Below are positions 31,679-39,617 of a DNA stretch of 61,768 nt, one piece after another. A model generated the notes under the pieces. That model did not search any database, was not told the DNA's origin, and worked only from the letters and a program-made list of their open reading frames with translations. How positions within the stretch are numbered: position 1 is the stretch's first letter; each line of letters opens with the position of its first letter. Source of the stretch: Nocardiopsis halophila DSM 44494 (lineage in GTDB: Bacteria > Actinomycetota > Actinomycetes > Streptosporangiales > Streptosporangiaceae); contig NZ_ANAD01000047.1 in the NCBI RefSeq assembly GCF_000341245.1, forward strand, positions 1-61,768, read 5' to 3'. The position numbers and the translations under genes are program-made.

Positions 31679-32703
31679 CCAACGGCTCTCCGGGCGGACC
31701 GAAGACGACCACGCCTCCTAGCGGGCCCCGCATGACCGGCCGGGACCTGCGACCCATCGGCGTATTCACCGCCCTGGCCTTCGCGCTCGCCTGGCTCCTC
31801 GCGCTCCCTCTCTGGTTCGGTGACGGCCTCGCCAGCCCCTGGTTCACCCCCGTGGCGACCGCCACGATGATGACCCCCGCGATCGCCGCCCTCATCGTCG
31901 TGTTCTTCGTGGAGCGGCCGCAGCAGAAGGCGTGGACGCTCGGACTGTGGCCGCTCAGACCGGTTCGCAGACTCCTCGTCTACTCGGCGCTGGGAATCTT
32001 CGTCTCCATCGCCCTGGTCCTGGTGGCGCTCCCGGTCGGCGCGCTGCTGGGGGTCTATCCGGCCGACTTCACGAACTTCTCCGCCTTCCAGCAGGCCCTC
32101 GACGAGCAGGCGGGCACCGCAGGAGCGGCCGAGATCCCGATACCGGTCGGCGCGCTCATCGCCCTCCAGATCGCCCTGCTCCCCTTGGCGGCGTTCATCA
32201 ACCTCATCCCGGCGCTGGGCGAGGAACTCGGGTGGCGCGGGTGGCTGCTCCCGAAACTGATGCCGCTCGGCACTCTGCCGGCCCTCCTGGCCTCTGGCGT
32301 GATCTGGGGCCTTTGGCACGCCCCGCTCGTCCTCCTCGGGTACAACTACCCCGATGCACCGGGCTGGCTCGGCTTGACCGCGATGGTCGGCATGTGCATT
32401 CTGATCGGCGCGGTCTTCGGCTGGCTGAGGCTCCGATCGGGATCCGTGTGGCCCGCAGCCCTGGCACATGCCGCGTTCAACGCGGCGGGCGGGACCTACC
32501 TCCTCTTCGCCGCGGCGGGAGAGCACGTCGACACCACGCAGGCGACGATCCTCGGCTGGAGCGGGTGGATCGTCCCGCTCGCGCTCGTCGTGGTCCTGAT
32601 CGCCACGGGACAGTTCGCTTCCGCCAAGCACCCGTCCACCCCGCCGTCGAAGAAGGGGAGCCTGCCCGCACACCCGGCGACGGGACAAGCAACCCGTGAG
32701 TAG
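31675..32703 (+). CDS. CPBP-family intramembrane glutamic protease
   Basis: 342 residues from GTG 31675, overlapping the upstream stop; ATG 31732 is an alternative. About eight membrane helices. The diagnostic EELGWRGWLLP (motif 1) is followed by GLWHAPLVLLG (motif 2) and AHAAFNAAGG (motif 3), as in Rce1/CAAX-like and bacteriocin-immunity proteases, so the active-site glutamates and histidines are present. The target is unknown. Coupling with an HTH-DUF3887 gene suggests a regulated self-protection or processing module carried by the element. Confidence 0.88.
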   Translation: MTNGSPGGPKTTTPPSGPRMTGRDLRPIGVFTALAFALAWLLALPLWFGDGLASPWFTPVATATMMTPAIAALIVVFFVERPQQKAWTLGLWPLRPVRRLLVYSALGIFVSIALVLVALPVGALLGVYPADFTNFSAFQQALDEQAGTAGAAEIPIPVGALIALQIALLPLAAFINLIPALGEELGWRGWLLPKLMPLGTLPALLASGVIWGLWHAPLVLLGYNYPDAPGWLGLTAMVGMCILIGAVFGWLRLRSGSVWPAALAHAAFNAAGGTYLLFAAAGEHVDTTQATILGWSGWIVPLALVVVLIATGQFASAKHPSTPPSKKGSLPAHPATGQATRE

Positions 32704-32753
32704 CGACAGCGGATTCTGCGGCCTTGGCCGCCGAGCGGGGACGAGCGGGGAGA

Positions 32754-32788
32754 GGCTCTACCGCTGAATCCCGCAGTAATCCTCCTCG
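32754..32788 (-). repeat. right terminal inverted repeat
   Basis: GGCTCTACCGCTGAATCC (32754-32771), 7 bases, ATCCTCCTCG (32779-32788): the inverse of the left repeat. Outward it continues into CCCCCTGACCCC, which reads GGGGTCAGGGGG inward, like a Tn3-type tip. Confidence 0.8.
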
Positions 32789-32820
32789 CCCCCTGACCCC
32801 GCAACGCCCCGCACGGCAAA

Positions 32821-32851
32821 AGGGCCCGGCCCCCAAGGGGGTCCGGGCCCT
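32821..32851 (-). terminator. terminator of xylA
   Basis: AGGGCCCGG (32821-32829) and CCGGGCCCT (32843-32851) with an inner CCCC/GGGG pair. On the minus strand the stem is followed by TTTTGCC, giving a proper intrinsic terminator 12 bp beyond the xylA stop. Confidence 0.85.
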
Positions 32852-32862
32852 GGCGCCGCGCA

Positions 32863-34023
32863 CTACCCGCGCACACCCAGCATGAACTCGGTCGCCAACT
32901 GGTCCAGCCGCTCGAACCCGTACCCCCGGGCCCGCAGCCCCTCCAGGTCCGCCTCCCGCTCGCCCAGCACCGAGGACAGCGACTCCCCCGCACCCAGCGT
33001 CGGCTCCGCCAGCTCGCCCACCCGCGAGGCCTCCAGCGCCTCGGCCACCTCCGGATCGGCCCGAAACGCCGCCGCCCGCTCCCGCAGGATCAGGTAGTTG
33101 CGCATGCACGCCCGCGCCGACTCCCACACCCCCGCATCGTCCTCGGTGCGCGGCGGCTTGAAGTCGAAGTGCCGCGGGCCCGCGTACCCCTCCCGCTCCA
33201 ACAGGTCCACCAGGAAGAACGCCTCACGCAGGTCACCGCCCCCGAACCGCAGGTCCTGGTCGTACTTGACCCCCCGCTGCCCGTTCAGGTCGATGTGGAA
33301 CAGCTTGCCGTGCCACAGCGCCTGCGCCACCCCGTGCACGACGTTCAACCCCGCCATCTGCTCATGGCCCACCTCCGGGTTGACCCCCACCATCTCCGGG
33401 TGCTCCAGCTCCGAGATGAACGCCAGCGCGTGGCCCACCGTCGGCAGCAGCACATCGCCCCGCGGCTCGTTCGGCTTGGGCTCCACCGCCAGCCGCAGAT
33501 CATGGCCCTGCTCGCGGATGTAGCCGCACAGCGCGTCGAAGGCCTCCCGCAGCCGCTCCAGCGCCGCGCGCCCGTCCTTGCCCGCCTCGCTCTCGGCCCC
33601 GTCCTGGCCGCCCCAGCACACGTAGGTGCGCGCCCCCAGCCGCGCCGCCAGGTCGATGTTGGCCGCCGCCTTGCGCAGCGCCAGCCGCCGCACCCGGCGG
33701 CTGTTGGAGGTGAACCCCCCGTCACGGAACACCGGATCGCTGAACAGGTTGGTGGTGGCCATCGGCACCACCAGCCCCGTCTCCTCCAGCGCCTTGGTGA
33801 AGCGATCCACGATGCGCTCGCGCTCGGCCCCGCCGGTGCCCGCCGGGATCAGGTCCTCGTCGTGGAAGCTCACCCCCCAGGCGCCCAGGCCCGCCAGCTC
33901 GTGCACCGCGCGCACCGGGTCCAGCGGCTCGCGCACCGCCGCACCGAAGGTGTTCACGCCCTGCCAGCCCACGGTCCACAGACCGAAGCTGAACCTGTCC
34001 TCGGGGCGGGGGCGGTAGTCCAT
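32863..34023 (-). CDS. xylA: xylose isomerase
   Basis: 386 residues, the usual length of the short class I actinobacterial enzyme. Active-site H54 and D57 lie in [10 protein letters not shown]; metal ligands are visible in [12 protein letters not shown] (E near 181), [13 protein letters not shown] (E and H) and FHIDLNGQ. It converts D-xylose to D-xylulose (and glucose to fructose) in the cytoplasm with Mg or Mn. ATG 34023 has GAGGTCC upstream. It is divergent from the ROK regulator with a palindrome between them; no xylulokinase gene is adjacent, which is somewhat unusual. Confidence 0.97.
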   Translation of the reverse strand: MDYRPRPEDRFSFGLWTVGWQGVNTFGAAVREPLDPVRAVHELAGLGAWGVSFHDEDLIPAGTGGAERERIVDRFTKALEETGLVVPMATTNLFSDPVFRDGGFTSNSRRVRRLALRKAAANIDLAARLGARTYVCWGGQDGAESEAGKDGRAALERLREAFDALCGYIREQGHDLRLAVEPKPNEPRGDVLLPTVGHALAFISELEHPEMVGVNPEVGHEQMAGLNVVHGVAQALWHGKLFHIDLNGQRGVKYDQDLRFGGGDLREAFFLVDLLEREGYAGPRHFDFKPPRTEDDAGVWESARACMRNYLILRERAAAFRADPEVAEALEASRVGELAEPTLGAGESLSSVLGEREADLEGLRARGYGFERLDQLATEFMLGVRG

Positions 34024-34062
34024 CAGGGACCTCCTCGGGGGAAGAAGCGTTGCCGACCCCCA

Positions 34063-34083
34063 TTAGTCTGGTCACCGAACAAA
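34063..34083. promoter_or_regulatory. candidate XylR operator
   Basis: A 21-bp imperfect palindrome centred on GGT-C-ACC, with TTAGT at one end and ACAAA at the other; 7 of 10 pairs match. It lies 40 bp upstream of xylA and 60 bp upstream of xylR and is AT-rich for this genome. Confidence 0.6.
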
Positions 34084-34142
34084 CCCCGCGTCAATGCCCC
34101 ACCACCCCCGCACACCCCACCCGACCACGACACAATGGCCCC

Positions 34143-35363
34143 GTGACCACCACCGACCGCCCCGCCACCAAACACACCATCCGCGCCGCCAACCTCGGCC
34201 TCATCCTGCGCACCCTGCGCACCCACGCCCCCTGCTCCCGCGCCCGCCTGGCCACCGCCAGCGGCCTGACCAAATCCACCGTCTCCAGCCTCGTCGACGA
34301 ACTCACCGCCGCCGGCCTCATCACCGAACACGGCCCCCACCACACCCCCACCGCCGGCCGCCCCGCCCTCATGCTCGGCCCCGACCCCGCCCGCCGCGCC
34401 GTCCTCGGCCTCGAAGTCAACGCCGACTACCTCGCCGCCAGCGCCCTGGACCCCACCGGCGGCCAACTCCTCACCCTGCACACCGACCACGACACCCGCA
34501 CCGCCACCCCGCAAGCCACCGCCCAGGCCGCCGCCGACCTCATCACCCGCGCCCTGAACCACCCCGCCCTGGCCCACCGCACCCTCCTGGGCACCGGCAT
34601 CGCCATCCCCGGCCTCATCGACCCCGCCACCCACACCGTCCTCACCTCCCCGCCCCTGGGCTGGACCCACACCCCCTTCACCGACCTCCTCCCTCCGCCC
34701 CCCGCACCCACCGGCCCCCACATCACCGGCAACGACGCCACCCTCGCCGCCCTGGCCGAACACCGCTTCGGCCACCTCGCCCACACCCCCGACCTCGTCT
34801 ACCTCACCGGCGAAGTCGGCCTCGGCGCCGGCATCCTCACCGGCGGCACCCCCCTGACCGGCACCCGCGGCCACGCCGGCGAGATCGGCCACGTCACCCT
34901 CGAACCCGACGGCCCCCACTGCGCCTGCGGCCGCCGCGGCTGCCTCGAAGCCCTCGCCGGAATCGACGCCATCCTCCACGCCGCCGGAACCGCCCCCGAC
35001 CCCCACACCCCCACCAACACCGCCCTCACCCACGCCGTCGCCACCACCGCCGACAACGCCCGCAACGGCGACCCCCGCGCCCTCACCGCCCTCACCCGCG
35101 CCGGACACCGCCTCGGCCAGGGCTGCGCCATCCTCGCCAACCTCCTCGACCCCGCCGCCATCATCCTCGGCGGCTACTACACCGACCTGGCCCCCTGGCT
35201 CCTGCCCCCCGCACGCCGGACCGCCCGCACCCACATGCACGCCCCGCCCCCCGGCGACCTCATCCACCCCTCCACCCTCGGCCTGACCGCAGCGGCCAAA
35301 GGCGGAGCCGCCGCCGTGCTCACCGCCCTCGAAGAGGGCCGCATCCCCCTCACCCCCGCCTGA
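34143..35363 (+). CDS. xylR: ROK-family repressor, XylR type
   Basis: 406 residues from GTG 34143. The N-terminal MarR-like winged helix (SRARLATASGLTKSTVSSLV, about residues 33-52) precedes the ROK domain with GTGIAIPGLID, the zinc motif HCACGRRGCLE and a C-terminal LDPAAIILGGYY. It should repress xylA in the absence of xylose by binding the palindrome at 34063-34083. No clear ribosome site precedes GTG; an in-frame ATG 93 bases upstream would place the N-terminus in the operator, so GTG is preferred. Confidence 0.9.
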   Translation: MTTTDRPATKHTIRAANLGLILRTLRTHAPCSRARLATASGLTKSTVSSLVDELTAAGLITEHGPHHTPTAGRPALMLGPDPARRAVLGLEVNADYLAASALDPTGGQLLTLHTDHDTRTATPQATAQAAADLITRALNHPALAHRTLLGTGIAIPGLIDPATHTVLTSPPLGWTHTPFTDLLPPPPAPTGPHITGNDATLAALAEHRFGHLAHTPDLVYLTGEVGLGAGILTGGTPLTGTRGHAGEIGHVTLEPDGPHCACGRRGCLEALAGIDAILHAAGTAPDPHTPTNTALTHAVATTADNARNGDPRALTALTRAGHRLGQGCAILANLLDPAAIILGGYYTDLAPWLLPPARRTARTHMHAPPPGDLIHPSTLGLTAAAKGGAAAVLTALEEGRIPLTPA

Positions 35364-35490
35364 CACCCCGCACGCGAACACCCCCGGCACCACCCAGACA
35401 CGCCCCCGGTTCGGGGCGACGACGGCCGCACGCCCGAAGAGAAGACGGCAGAGCGCAGAGCAGGAACCACCGCCACCTCAAGCCGACACA

Positions 35491-35862
35491 TCATGCCGAC
35501 GCCGAGTCGGCCGACCGGACCACGCGGGCACGACCGCGCCACCGGCCCTGGCCGGCCGGCTCCCCGGCCACCAGCTCACACCGGACCGTGTGTGCCCCTG
35601 CGGATGCGGCGGCACCGTGCCGCCCACACGCCCACCGCACAACGCGCTCACGAACCCCAGGCCGCGCACCTCCAGGTACACCCCCTCCGCGCCCTGCCAC
35701 AGCCAAGCCGTGAACACCCCGCCCGGCGGCCCCGACCGCGAATGCCGCACCGCATTGGTGCCCAACTCGCCCGCGCACAGCAGCAGCGCCTCTCCCAGCC
35801 GCACGCACGGCGGCCGCCCGCGGCCCCACCCGGCGCGGTGGGCTACCCTCGTGCCCGACGCA
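35491..35862 (-). pseudogene. anti-sigma/RsbW-like ATPase remnant
   Basis: One minus frame contains [20 protein letters not shown], then [20 protein letters not shown], the N-box and first strands of a histidine-kinase-like ATPase of the anti-sigma type. The C-terminal strand [15 protein letters not shown] is in another frame, ending at 35491. The glycine-rich G-boxes between them are not found, and the N-terminus is short. It appears decayed or frameshifted near 35650. Intact relatives bind ATP and partner-switch with sigma-factor regulators. Confidence 0.55.
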
Positions 35863-35885
35863 GGGCGTGCGAGGGGAGGCCGCAG

Positions 35886-36365
35886 GTGGCCCAGGAGGCC
35901 TGGAAGCGCAAGGAGCTCACCGTGGGCCAGGTCGCAGAGCGCAGCGGCGTGGCCGTCTCGGCCCTGCACTTCTACGAGCGCCAAGGGCTCATCACCAGCC
36001 GCCGCACCGCCGGCAACCAGCGCCGCTACGCCCGCGACACCCTGCGGCGCATCGCCTTCATCAAGGTCAGCCAGCGCGTGGGCATCCCGCTGGCGCGCAT
36101 CCGCACCGCCCTGGAGAGCCTGCCCGACGAGCGCACCCCGACCGTGGAGGACTGGGCGCGCCTGTCCCGCGGCTGGCGTTCGGAGCTGGACGCCCGGATC
36201 GAACAGCTGGAGCGGCTGCGCGACGACCTCAGCGACTGCATCGGCTGCGGCTGTCTCTCCTTGGAGCGGTGCGTGCTGTCCAACCCCTACGACCGCCTTT
36301 CCGAGGAGGGCCCGGGGCCGCGCCGCCTCATGGTCGCGGGCCTGGAGGACCGGGCCGAGGAGTAG
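35886..36365 (+). CDS. soxR: redox-sensitive regulator SoxR
   Basis: 159 residues from GTG 35886, with GAGGGGAGG about 6 bases upstream. The N-terminal MerR helix-turn-helix ([20 protein letters not shown], about 13-32) is followed by the dimer helix and the iron-sulfur signature Cys118-x2-Cys121-x-Cys123-x5-Cys129 ([12 protein letters not shown]). The [2Fe-2S] cluster is oxidised by redox-cycling compounds; in actinomycetes SoxR induces oxidoreductases and exporters in response to pigments and antibiotics. No target promoter is evident next to it. Confidence 0.95.
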   Translation: MAQEAWKRKELTVGQVAERSGVAVSALHFYERQGLITSRRTAGNQRRYARDTLRRIAFIKVSQRVGIPLARIRTALESLPDERTPTVEDWARLSRGWRSELDARIEQLERLRDDLSDCIGCGCLSLERCVLSNPYDRLSEEGPGPRRLMVAGLEDRAEE

Positions 36366-36887
36366 GGGAGGGGAAGCGAGGGGCCGCGTTGCCCGTGGGG
36401 CCCAGAGCGATCGGGCCACTAGACGAAGGCCTCCCAGGGCGCCCTGAGTGCGCGCCTCGGCCGTCGCGCCGCCCGCCTTACCCGGGATTCGAGCGCGGAC
36501 CCGCTGGCCTGCTCCGCCGCCGCACATGGCCGCGGACACGCCTCTCCCCGGACAGGGACAGGCGCTATGCCCGAAAGCTCCATTTCGTCGTGGGTGGGGC
36601 GCGCTTCAGAAGATGAGTGCGGCGTAGCCGCACGATCTCGGTATGCAGTGACTGGTTACTGGTAACCAGTGTTGCCTTTATGGCGTAGATTCAAAGTACT
36701 AGTTCTGTGTACCGTCGAACGCCCCGCCCGAACTAGTCCCTACCTCAGGGCCCGTCCCTCTTCCGGCGGCGTCTTCCCCAGCGTGCTCAGCCTCCTGCGG
36801 TGGCTCCGTGCCCGGCGGGCGGGACCGCCGCCGTCGCCCGCCCGCACCGTATCTGCCCGGTGCCGCCGCCCTGGGACCGCTCCCCTG
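36366..36887. other. intergenic carrying copy A of a repeated element
   Basis: About 520 bp without a gene. The right-central part (36561-36705) is AT-richer and shares two sequence blocks with 42996-43150. Confidence 0.5.
36561..36705 (+). repeat. intergenic element, copy A
   Basis: Contains GAGTGCGGCGTAGCCGC (36615-36631), a GCGGC-GTA-GCCGC hairpin identical in copy B, and CTTTATGGCGTAGATTC (36676-36692), matching copy B at 15 of 17 positions. Between them is a copy-specific palindrome, ACTGGTTAC-TG-GTAACCAGT (36651-36670). The spacing between the conserved blocks is 69 bp here and 66 bp in copy B. It may be a structured RNA, a MITE-like element or a regulator site. Confidence 0.65.
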
Positions 36888-37301
36888 TCACCGCCCTTCG
36901 GACGGGACGTCCCTGCGCACCCTGAGAGGGTGGTCGGTCGGGACCTCCACGATGTGCAGGAGAAGTCCGTCGGGGTCGGTCACATGCATCTCGATCAGCC
37001 CCCACGGCTCCCGCCGCGGCTCGCGCATGATCACGCACCCGCGCTCCGACAGCTCCTGCTGTGCACTGGTGGCGTTCTCCACCTGCAGCCACAGCTGCGT
37101 GGCCTGCGGCTCGGGCCGCACCCGCGAACCCCCCGAGAGCTCCAGGAAGCCGCCGCCCAGGAAGAAGACCGTCCCCCACTCCCCTTCCCCGGTGGCGAAC
37201 TCGCGGTAGACCGCCAGTCCCAGCACATCCCGGTAGAACGCCAGGCTGCGCTCCATGTCGGTCGGCCTGATCACGAACCTGCTACTGAGAACGTTCACCA
37301 T
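36888..37301 (-). CDS. VOC/glyoxalase-family protein
   Basis: 137 residues with the paired beta-alpha-beta-beta-beta modules of the vicinal oxygen chelate fold: SSRFVIRPTDMERSLAFYRD at the start, LGGGFLELSGGS in the middle and LIEMHVTDPDGLLLHIVEVP at the end. Members include glyoxalases, dioxygenases and antibiotic-binding resistance proteins; the residues visible do not choose between them. It overlaps the end of the kinase-like gene by 7 bp, so the two are likely co-transcribed. No strong ribosome site is seen, consistent with coupling. Confidence 0.85.
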   Translation of the reverse strand: MVNVLSSRFVIRPTDMERSLAFYRDVLGLAVYREFATGEGEWGTVFFLGGGFLELSGGSRVRPEPQATQLWLQVENATSAQQELSERGCVIMREPRREPWGLIEMHVTDPDGLLLHIVEVPTDHPLRVRRDVPSEGR

Positions 37302-38536
37302 GGACGCGACTCTAGGCTCCGCCCCGCCGCACGGCCCAACGAACGGCCGTCACCGGTGCCGACAGGGCCCCCTGGCGTCCCCCTCCAAGCGGACACCGCA
37401 ACGCGAGAATCCGTCATCCCCGCCCGTCCTCCTGTGGCCGAGACCGTGCACTGCCTGCCCGACCATGCCGCCTCGGCCGCCGCGCGGTCGAGCTCGGCGG
37501 CCGGAAAGGGGGTCCTCTTGCTCCGCGTGAGCAGCCGGCGGTGGAAGCCGTCCAGGACGAGGACGGGCCGGGCGTGCCGGTCGATGATCCCCGCGGTCTC
37601 CGCGGGAACTCCGCCGGGCTTTCGGCCGGCGCACCACTCCCGAAGGAACACGTGTCCGTCCGTGTCGCCCCGAAGGGAGTCGACGAGGTGGCGGAGCAGA
37701 TGGCTCGCGGCCGAATGGCGGTCGTAGGCCAGATGGTCCGCAAGGAACCGCTCCTCGGCGGCTGAGAGCGCGAATCCCGAGCTCAGGGCCAGCCCGAAGT
37801 CCGCGAAGTAGATCGAACGGCCGTCGGTCAACAGGTTGTCGAAATGGACATCGAAGTGCACGAGCCCGCGAGAGCTCATGAACGCCGCTCCCCGCACCAA
37901 GGCCTCCTCCACCCACCGATACGCGGAGCCGTCGCCGGCCCGAGCCGCGTTCCCGCGGTGCGCGCTCAGCCACGCACCCGGTGTCCGCGGCACGTGCTCA
38001 AGGAAGAGCACCAGACTGCGGGAGCAGCGACCGATGGCCTCCAGCCGCTCGCGCACGGCCGGTGAGCCCTCCCAGTGGGCGACCGCGCCGTCGATGCCGC
38101 CGAACTCGTCCACGAAGCCCTCGGGAGGGGAATCGGGCAGCACACGCCAGTGGTACATCAAGGGAAAGCCCTCGTGCCGCCCTTCCAGGACCCAGGTTCT
38201 GGTCGCGGCGTGGACCGCCAGCTCCCGCCAGGCACCGAACCCGGCCGAGCCCGCCCCGTACTGGTAGAACACCGGCAGGCCGAAGAGGTTCGCCGTGGAT
38301 CCGGCGTTCTCCGGCCGGGCCTCCACGTCGGTCAACGGCACCCTCTTGACGAAGACGGGCGTGCCGTCGACGTCCAGCTCCGCGGACCTGCCGCCGATGC
38401 CGGATCCGACCACGGAGGCGGACGACACGGCCTCAGCGAGCCGCCGGTCGCTCAACGACGACAGGTGAGCGGCCACGGTCCCGTAGGCGGCCGCCCGCGC
38501 GGCGTAGGCGGAATAGGCGGAATCGCAGCGGCACAT
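37295..38536 (-). CDS. protein-kinase/phosphotransferase-like protein
   Basis: 413 residues. It has a kinase-like fold: an N-lobe lysine region (VDGTPVFVKRVPL, about residues 56-68), the catalytic loop GLVHFDVHFDNLL (about 230-242) and a DFG-like YFADFGLAL (about 249-257). Such proteins may phosphorylate proteins or small molecules; the HFDxHxDN loop is shared with aminoglycoside and choline kinases. The first residues are Cys-rich (MCRCDS). GAGGAG lies 6 bases before ATG 38536. The last 60 residues are low-complexity and run into the VOC gene. Lab function is unknown. Confidence 0.75.
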   Translation of the reverse strand: MCRCDSAYSAYAARAAAYGTVAAHLSSLSDRRLAEAVSSASVVGSGIGGRSAELDVDGTPVFVKRVPLTDVEARPENAGSTANLFGLPVFYQYGAGSAGFGAWRELAVHAATRTWVLEGRHEGFPLMYHWRVLPDSPPEGFVDEFGGIDGAVAHWEGSPAVRERLEAIGRCSRSLVLFLEHVPRTPGAWLSAHRGNAARAGDGSAYRWVEEALVRGAAFMSSRGLVHFDVHFDNLLTDGRSIYFADFGLALSSGFALSAAEERFLADHLAYDRHSAASHLLRHLVDSLRGDTDGHVFLREWCAGRKPGGVPAETAGIIDRHARPVLVLDGFHRRLLTRSKRTPFPAAELDRAAAEAAWSGRQCTVSATGGRAGMTDSRVAVSAWRGTPGGPVGTGDGRSLGRAAGRSLESRPW

Positions 38537-38880
38537 CGGCGGCTCCTCGGTGCACCGGCCCCGAGGACCCGGTGATCGCAGGGACTCGGCGACCCTATCG
38601 AGCCCTTATCTCCCGAAGCCGCGACCGGCCGCAGCAAGGCGCGGGACGCGCGCTCCACGACCCTGCTCCCTCCACCGCCGGGGCGTCGCAGAGGCACGGA
38701 CCTCGGGCCGCAGCCCCACCGGGCGGACGAAGCGACCCCAGCGGCGGGCCCCGAAGAACACCGATCCCCCGGTCGGCCAACGACTCCTGCCGGTTTTCCG
38801 TCCCGGGACTTCGCAGTGGGGCGGGTGCCGTGCCCGTGGGGGACGGCGCGGGCGGTGCCGACGCACTGCGGCACCGCTGC
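38537..38880. other. intergenic, nothing recognised
   Basis: About 340 bp upstream of the kinase-like gene. Frames are low-complexity and no stem-loop or repeat was noticed. It should contain the promoter for the minus-strand unit ending with the VOC gene. Confidence 0.4.
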
Positions 38881-39414
38881 TCAGCCGCGGCCGCGCATCG
38901 GCTCCAGCAGCGACGCATCGTGCACCCGGACCAGGCGCAGCGGACCCGGCCCCGGCGCCGGGGTGTAGACGCGCACCAGCACGCCCTCCTCCGCCTCTGC
39001 CGCGGCCACCCAGCACATCCCCGTCACCAGCACCACGGCCCGCACCGCTCCGCCGTCCACGGACAGCTCGGCCTGCGACCAGCACGCGTCCTCCCCCAGC
39101 GACAGGGCCGCCCCGCCCTGCGGGTCGCGCATACGGCGCTCCATCAGCGCGCGCTCGGCGCACAGCCCCCGCAGCGCCCGCTCCTCGGCCGGCCCGTCCC
39201 AGACCCTGGTGGCCACCTCAACGTCCGGGCCGGTGTCCCGCCCCTCCGGGGTGGACCCGAAGTCGACCACCGCCCGCAGCGGCGTGCCCGCGACCGGGTC
39301 CGCCGTCACCGAGCTCACCCTCCCGGGGCGCTCCTCGCCCTCGGGCACGTACACCGGGATCGCCTCGACCAGGCCTTCCAGGCCCTCGCCCTGCTCGTCC
39401 GCCGCATCCATCAC
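38881..39414 (-). CDS. hypothetical protein
   Basis: 177 residues, acidic, soluble, with alternating beta-like segments (AIPVYVPEGEERPGRVSSVT; LRAVVDFGSTPEG; GVLVRVYTPAPGPGPLRLVR). No family is recognised. Codon use matches real genes in the window. ATG 39414 or the second ATG at 39411 may be the start; no strong ribosome site distinguishes them. The gene stands alone, divergent from the hydrolase-SDR operon. Confidence 0.6.
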   Translation of the reverse strand: MMDAADEQGEGLEGLVEAIPVYVPEGEERPGRVSSVTADPVAGTPLRAVVDFGSTPEGRDTGPDVEVATRVWDGPAEERALRGLCAERALMERRMRDPQGGAALSLGEDACWSQAELSVDGGAVRAVVLVTGMCWVAAAEAEEGVLVRVYTPAPGPGPLRLVRVHDASLLEPMRGRG

Positions 39415-39540
39415 CGCCGAATCCTAGGCCGATCGGCCCTACCGCGGCGAATCCCGCGAGCTGAGCGGGGCCCCGCGGCGACCACCGAAAAACGGATAAC
39501 CCTTCCAATGCCCATTGTCATGGTCTACGCTCGGGCGGCA

Positions 39541-39560
39541 TACCGACCGACCCGTCGGTA
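39541..39560. promoter_or_regulatory. TetR-type operator upstream of the hydrolase-SDR operon
   Basis: TACCGAC, 6 bp, GTCGGTA: a perfect 7-bp inverted repeat of the kind bound by many TetR repressors. It lies 57 bp before the hydrolase start. No TetR gene is adjacent, so the regulator is probably encoded elsewhere. Confidence 0.65.
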
Positions 39561-39617
39561 ACAACCCGTGCACCCCGACCCCCGTCCCGCCCCCGCGGAC
39601 GCCACCGAGGAGCCGAC

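Larger units (their letters stand above)
30184..32788. mobile_element. decayed Tn3-like element with passenger pair
   Basis: The interval is bounded by inverted copies of a 35-bp sequence (30184-30218 and 32754-32788) that share two blocks with identical spacing. The right end, read inward, begins GGGGTCAGGGGGCGAGGAGG; Tn3-family ends characteristically start with GGGG. Inside are an N-terminally truncated Tn3-type resolvase on the minus strand and an HTH-DUF3887 gene with a CPBP protease gene on the plus strand. There is no transposase gene, so it cannot move by itself. No target duplication was recognised. The passenger pair probably arrived with it. Confidence 0.65.
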
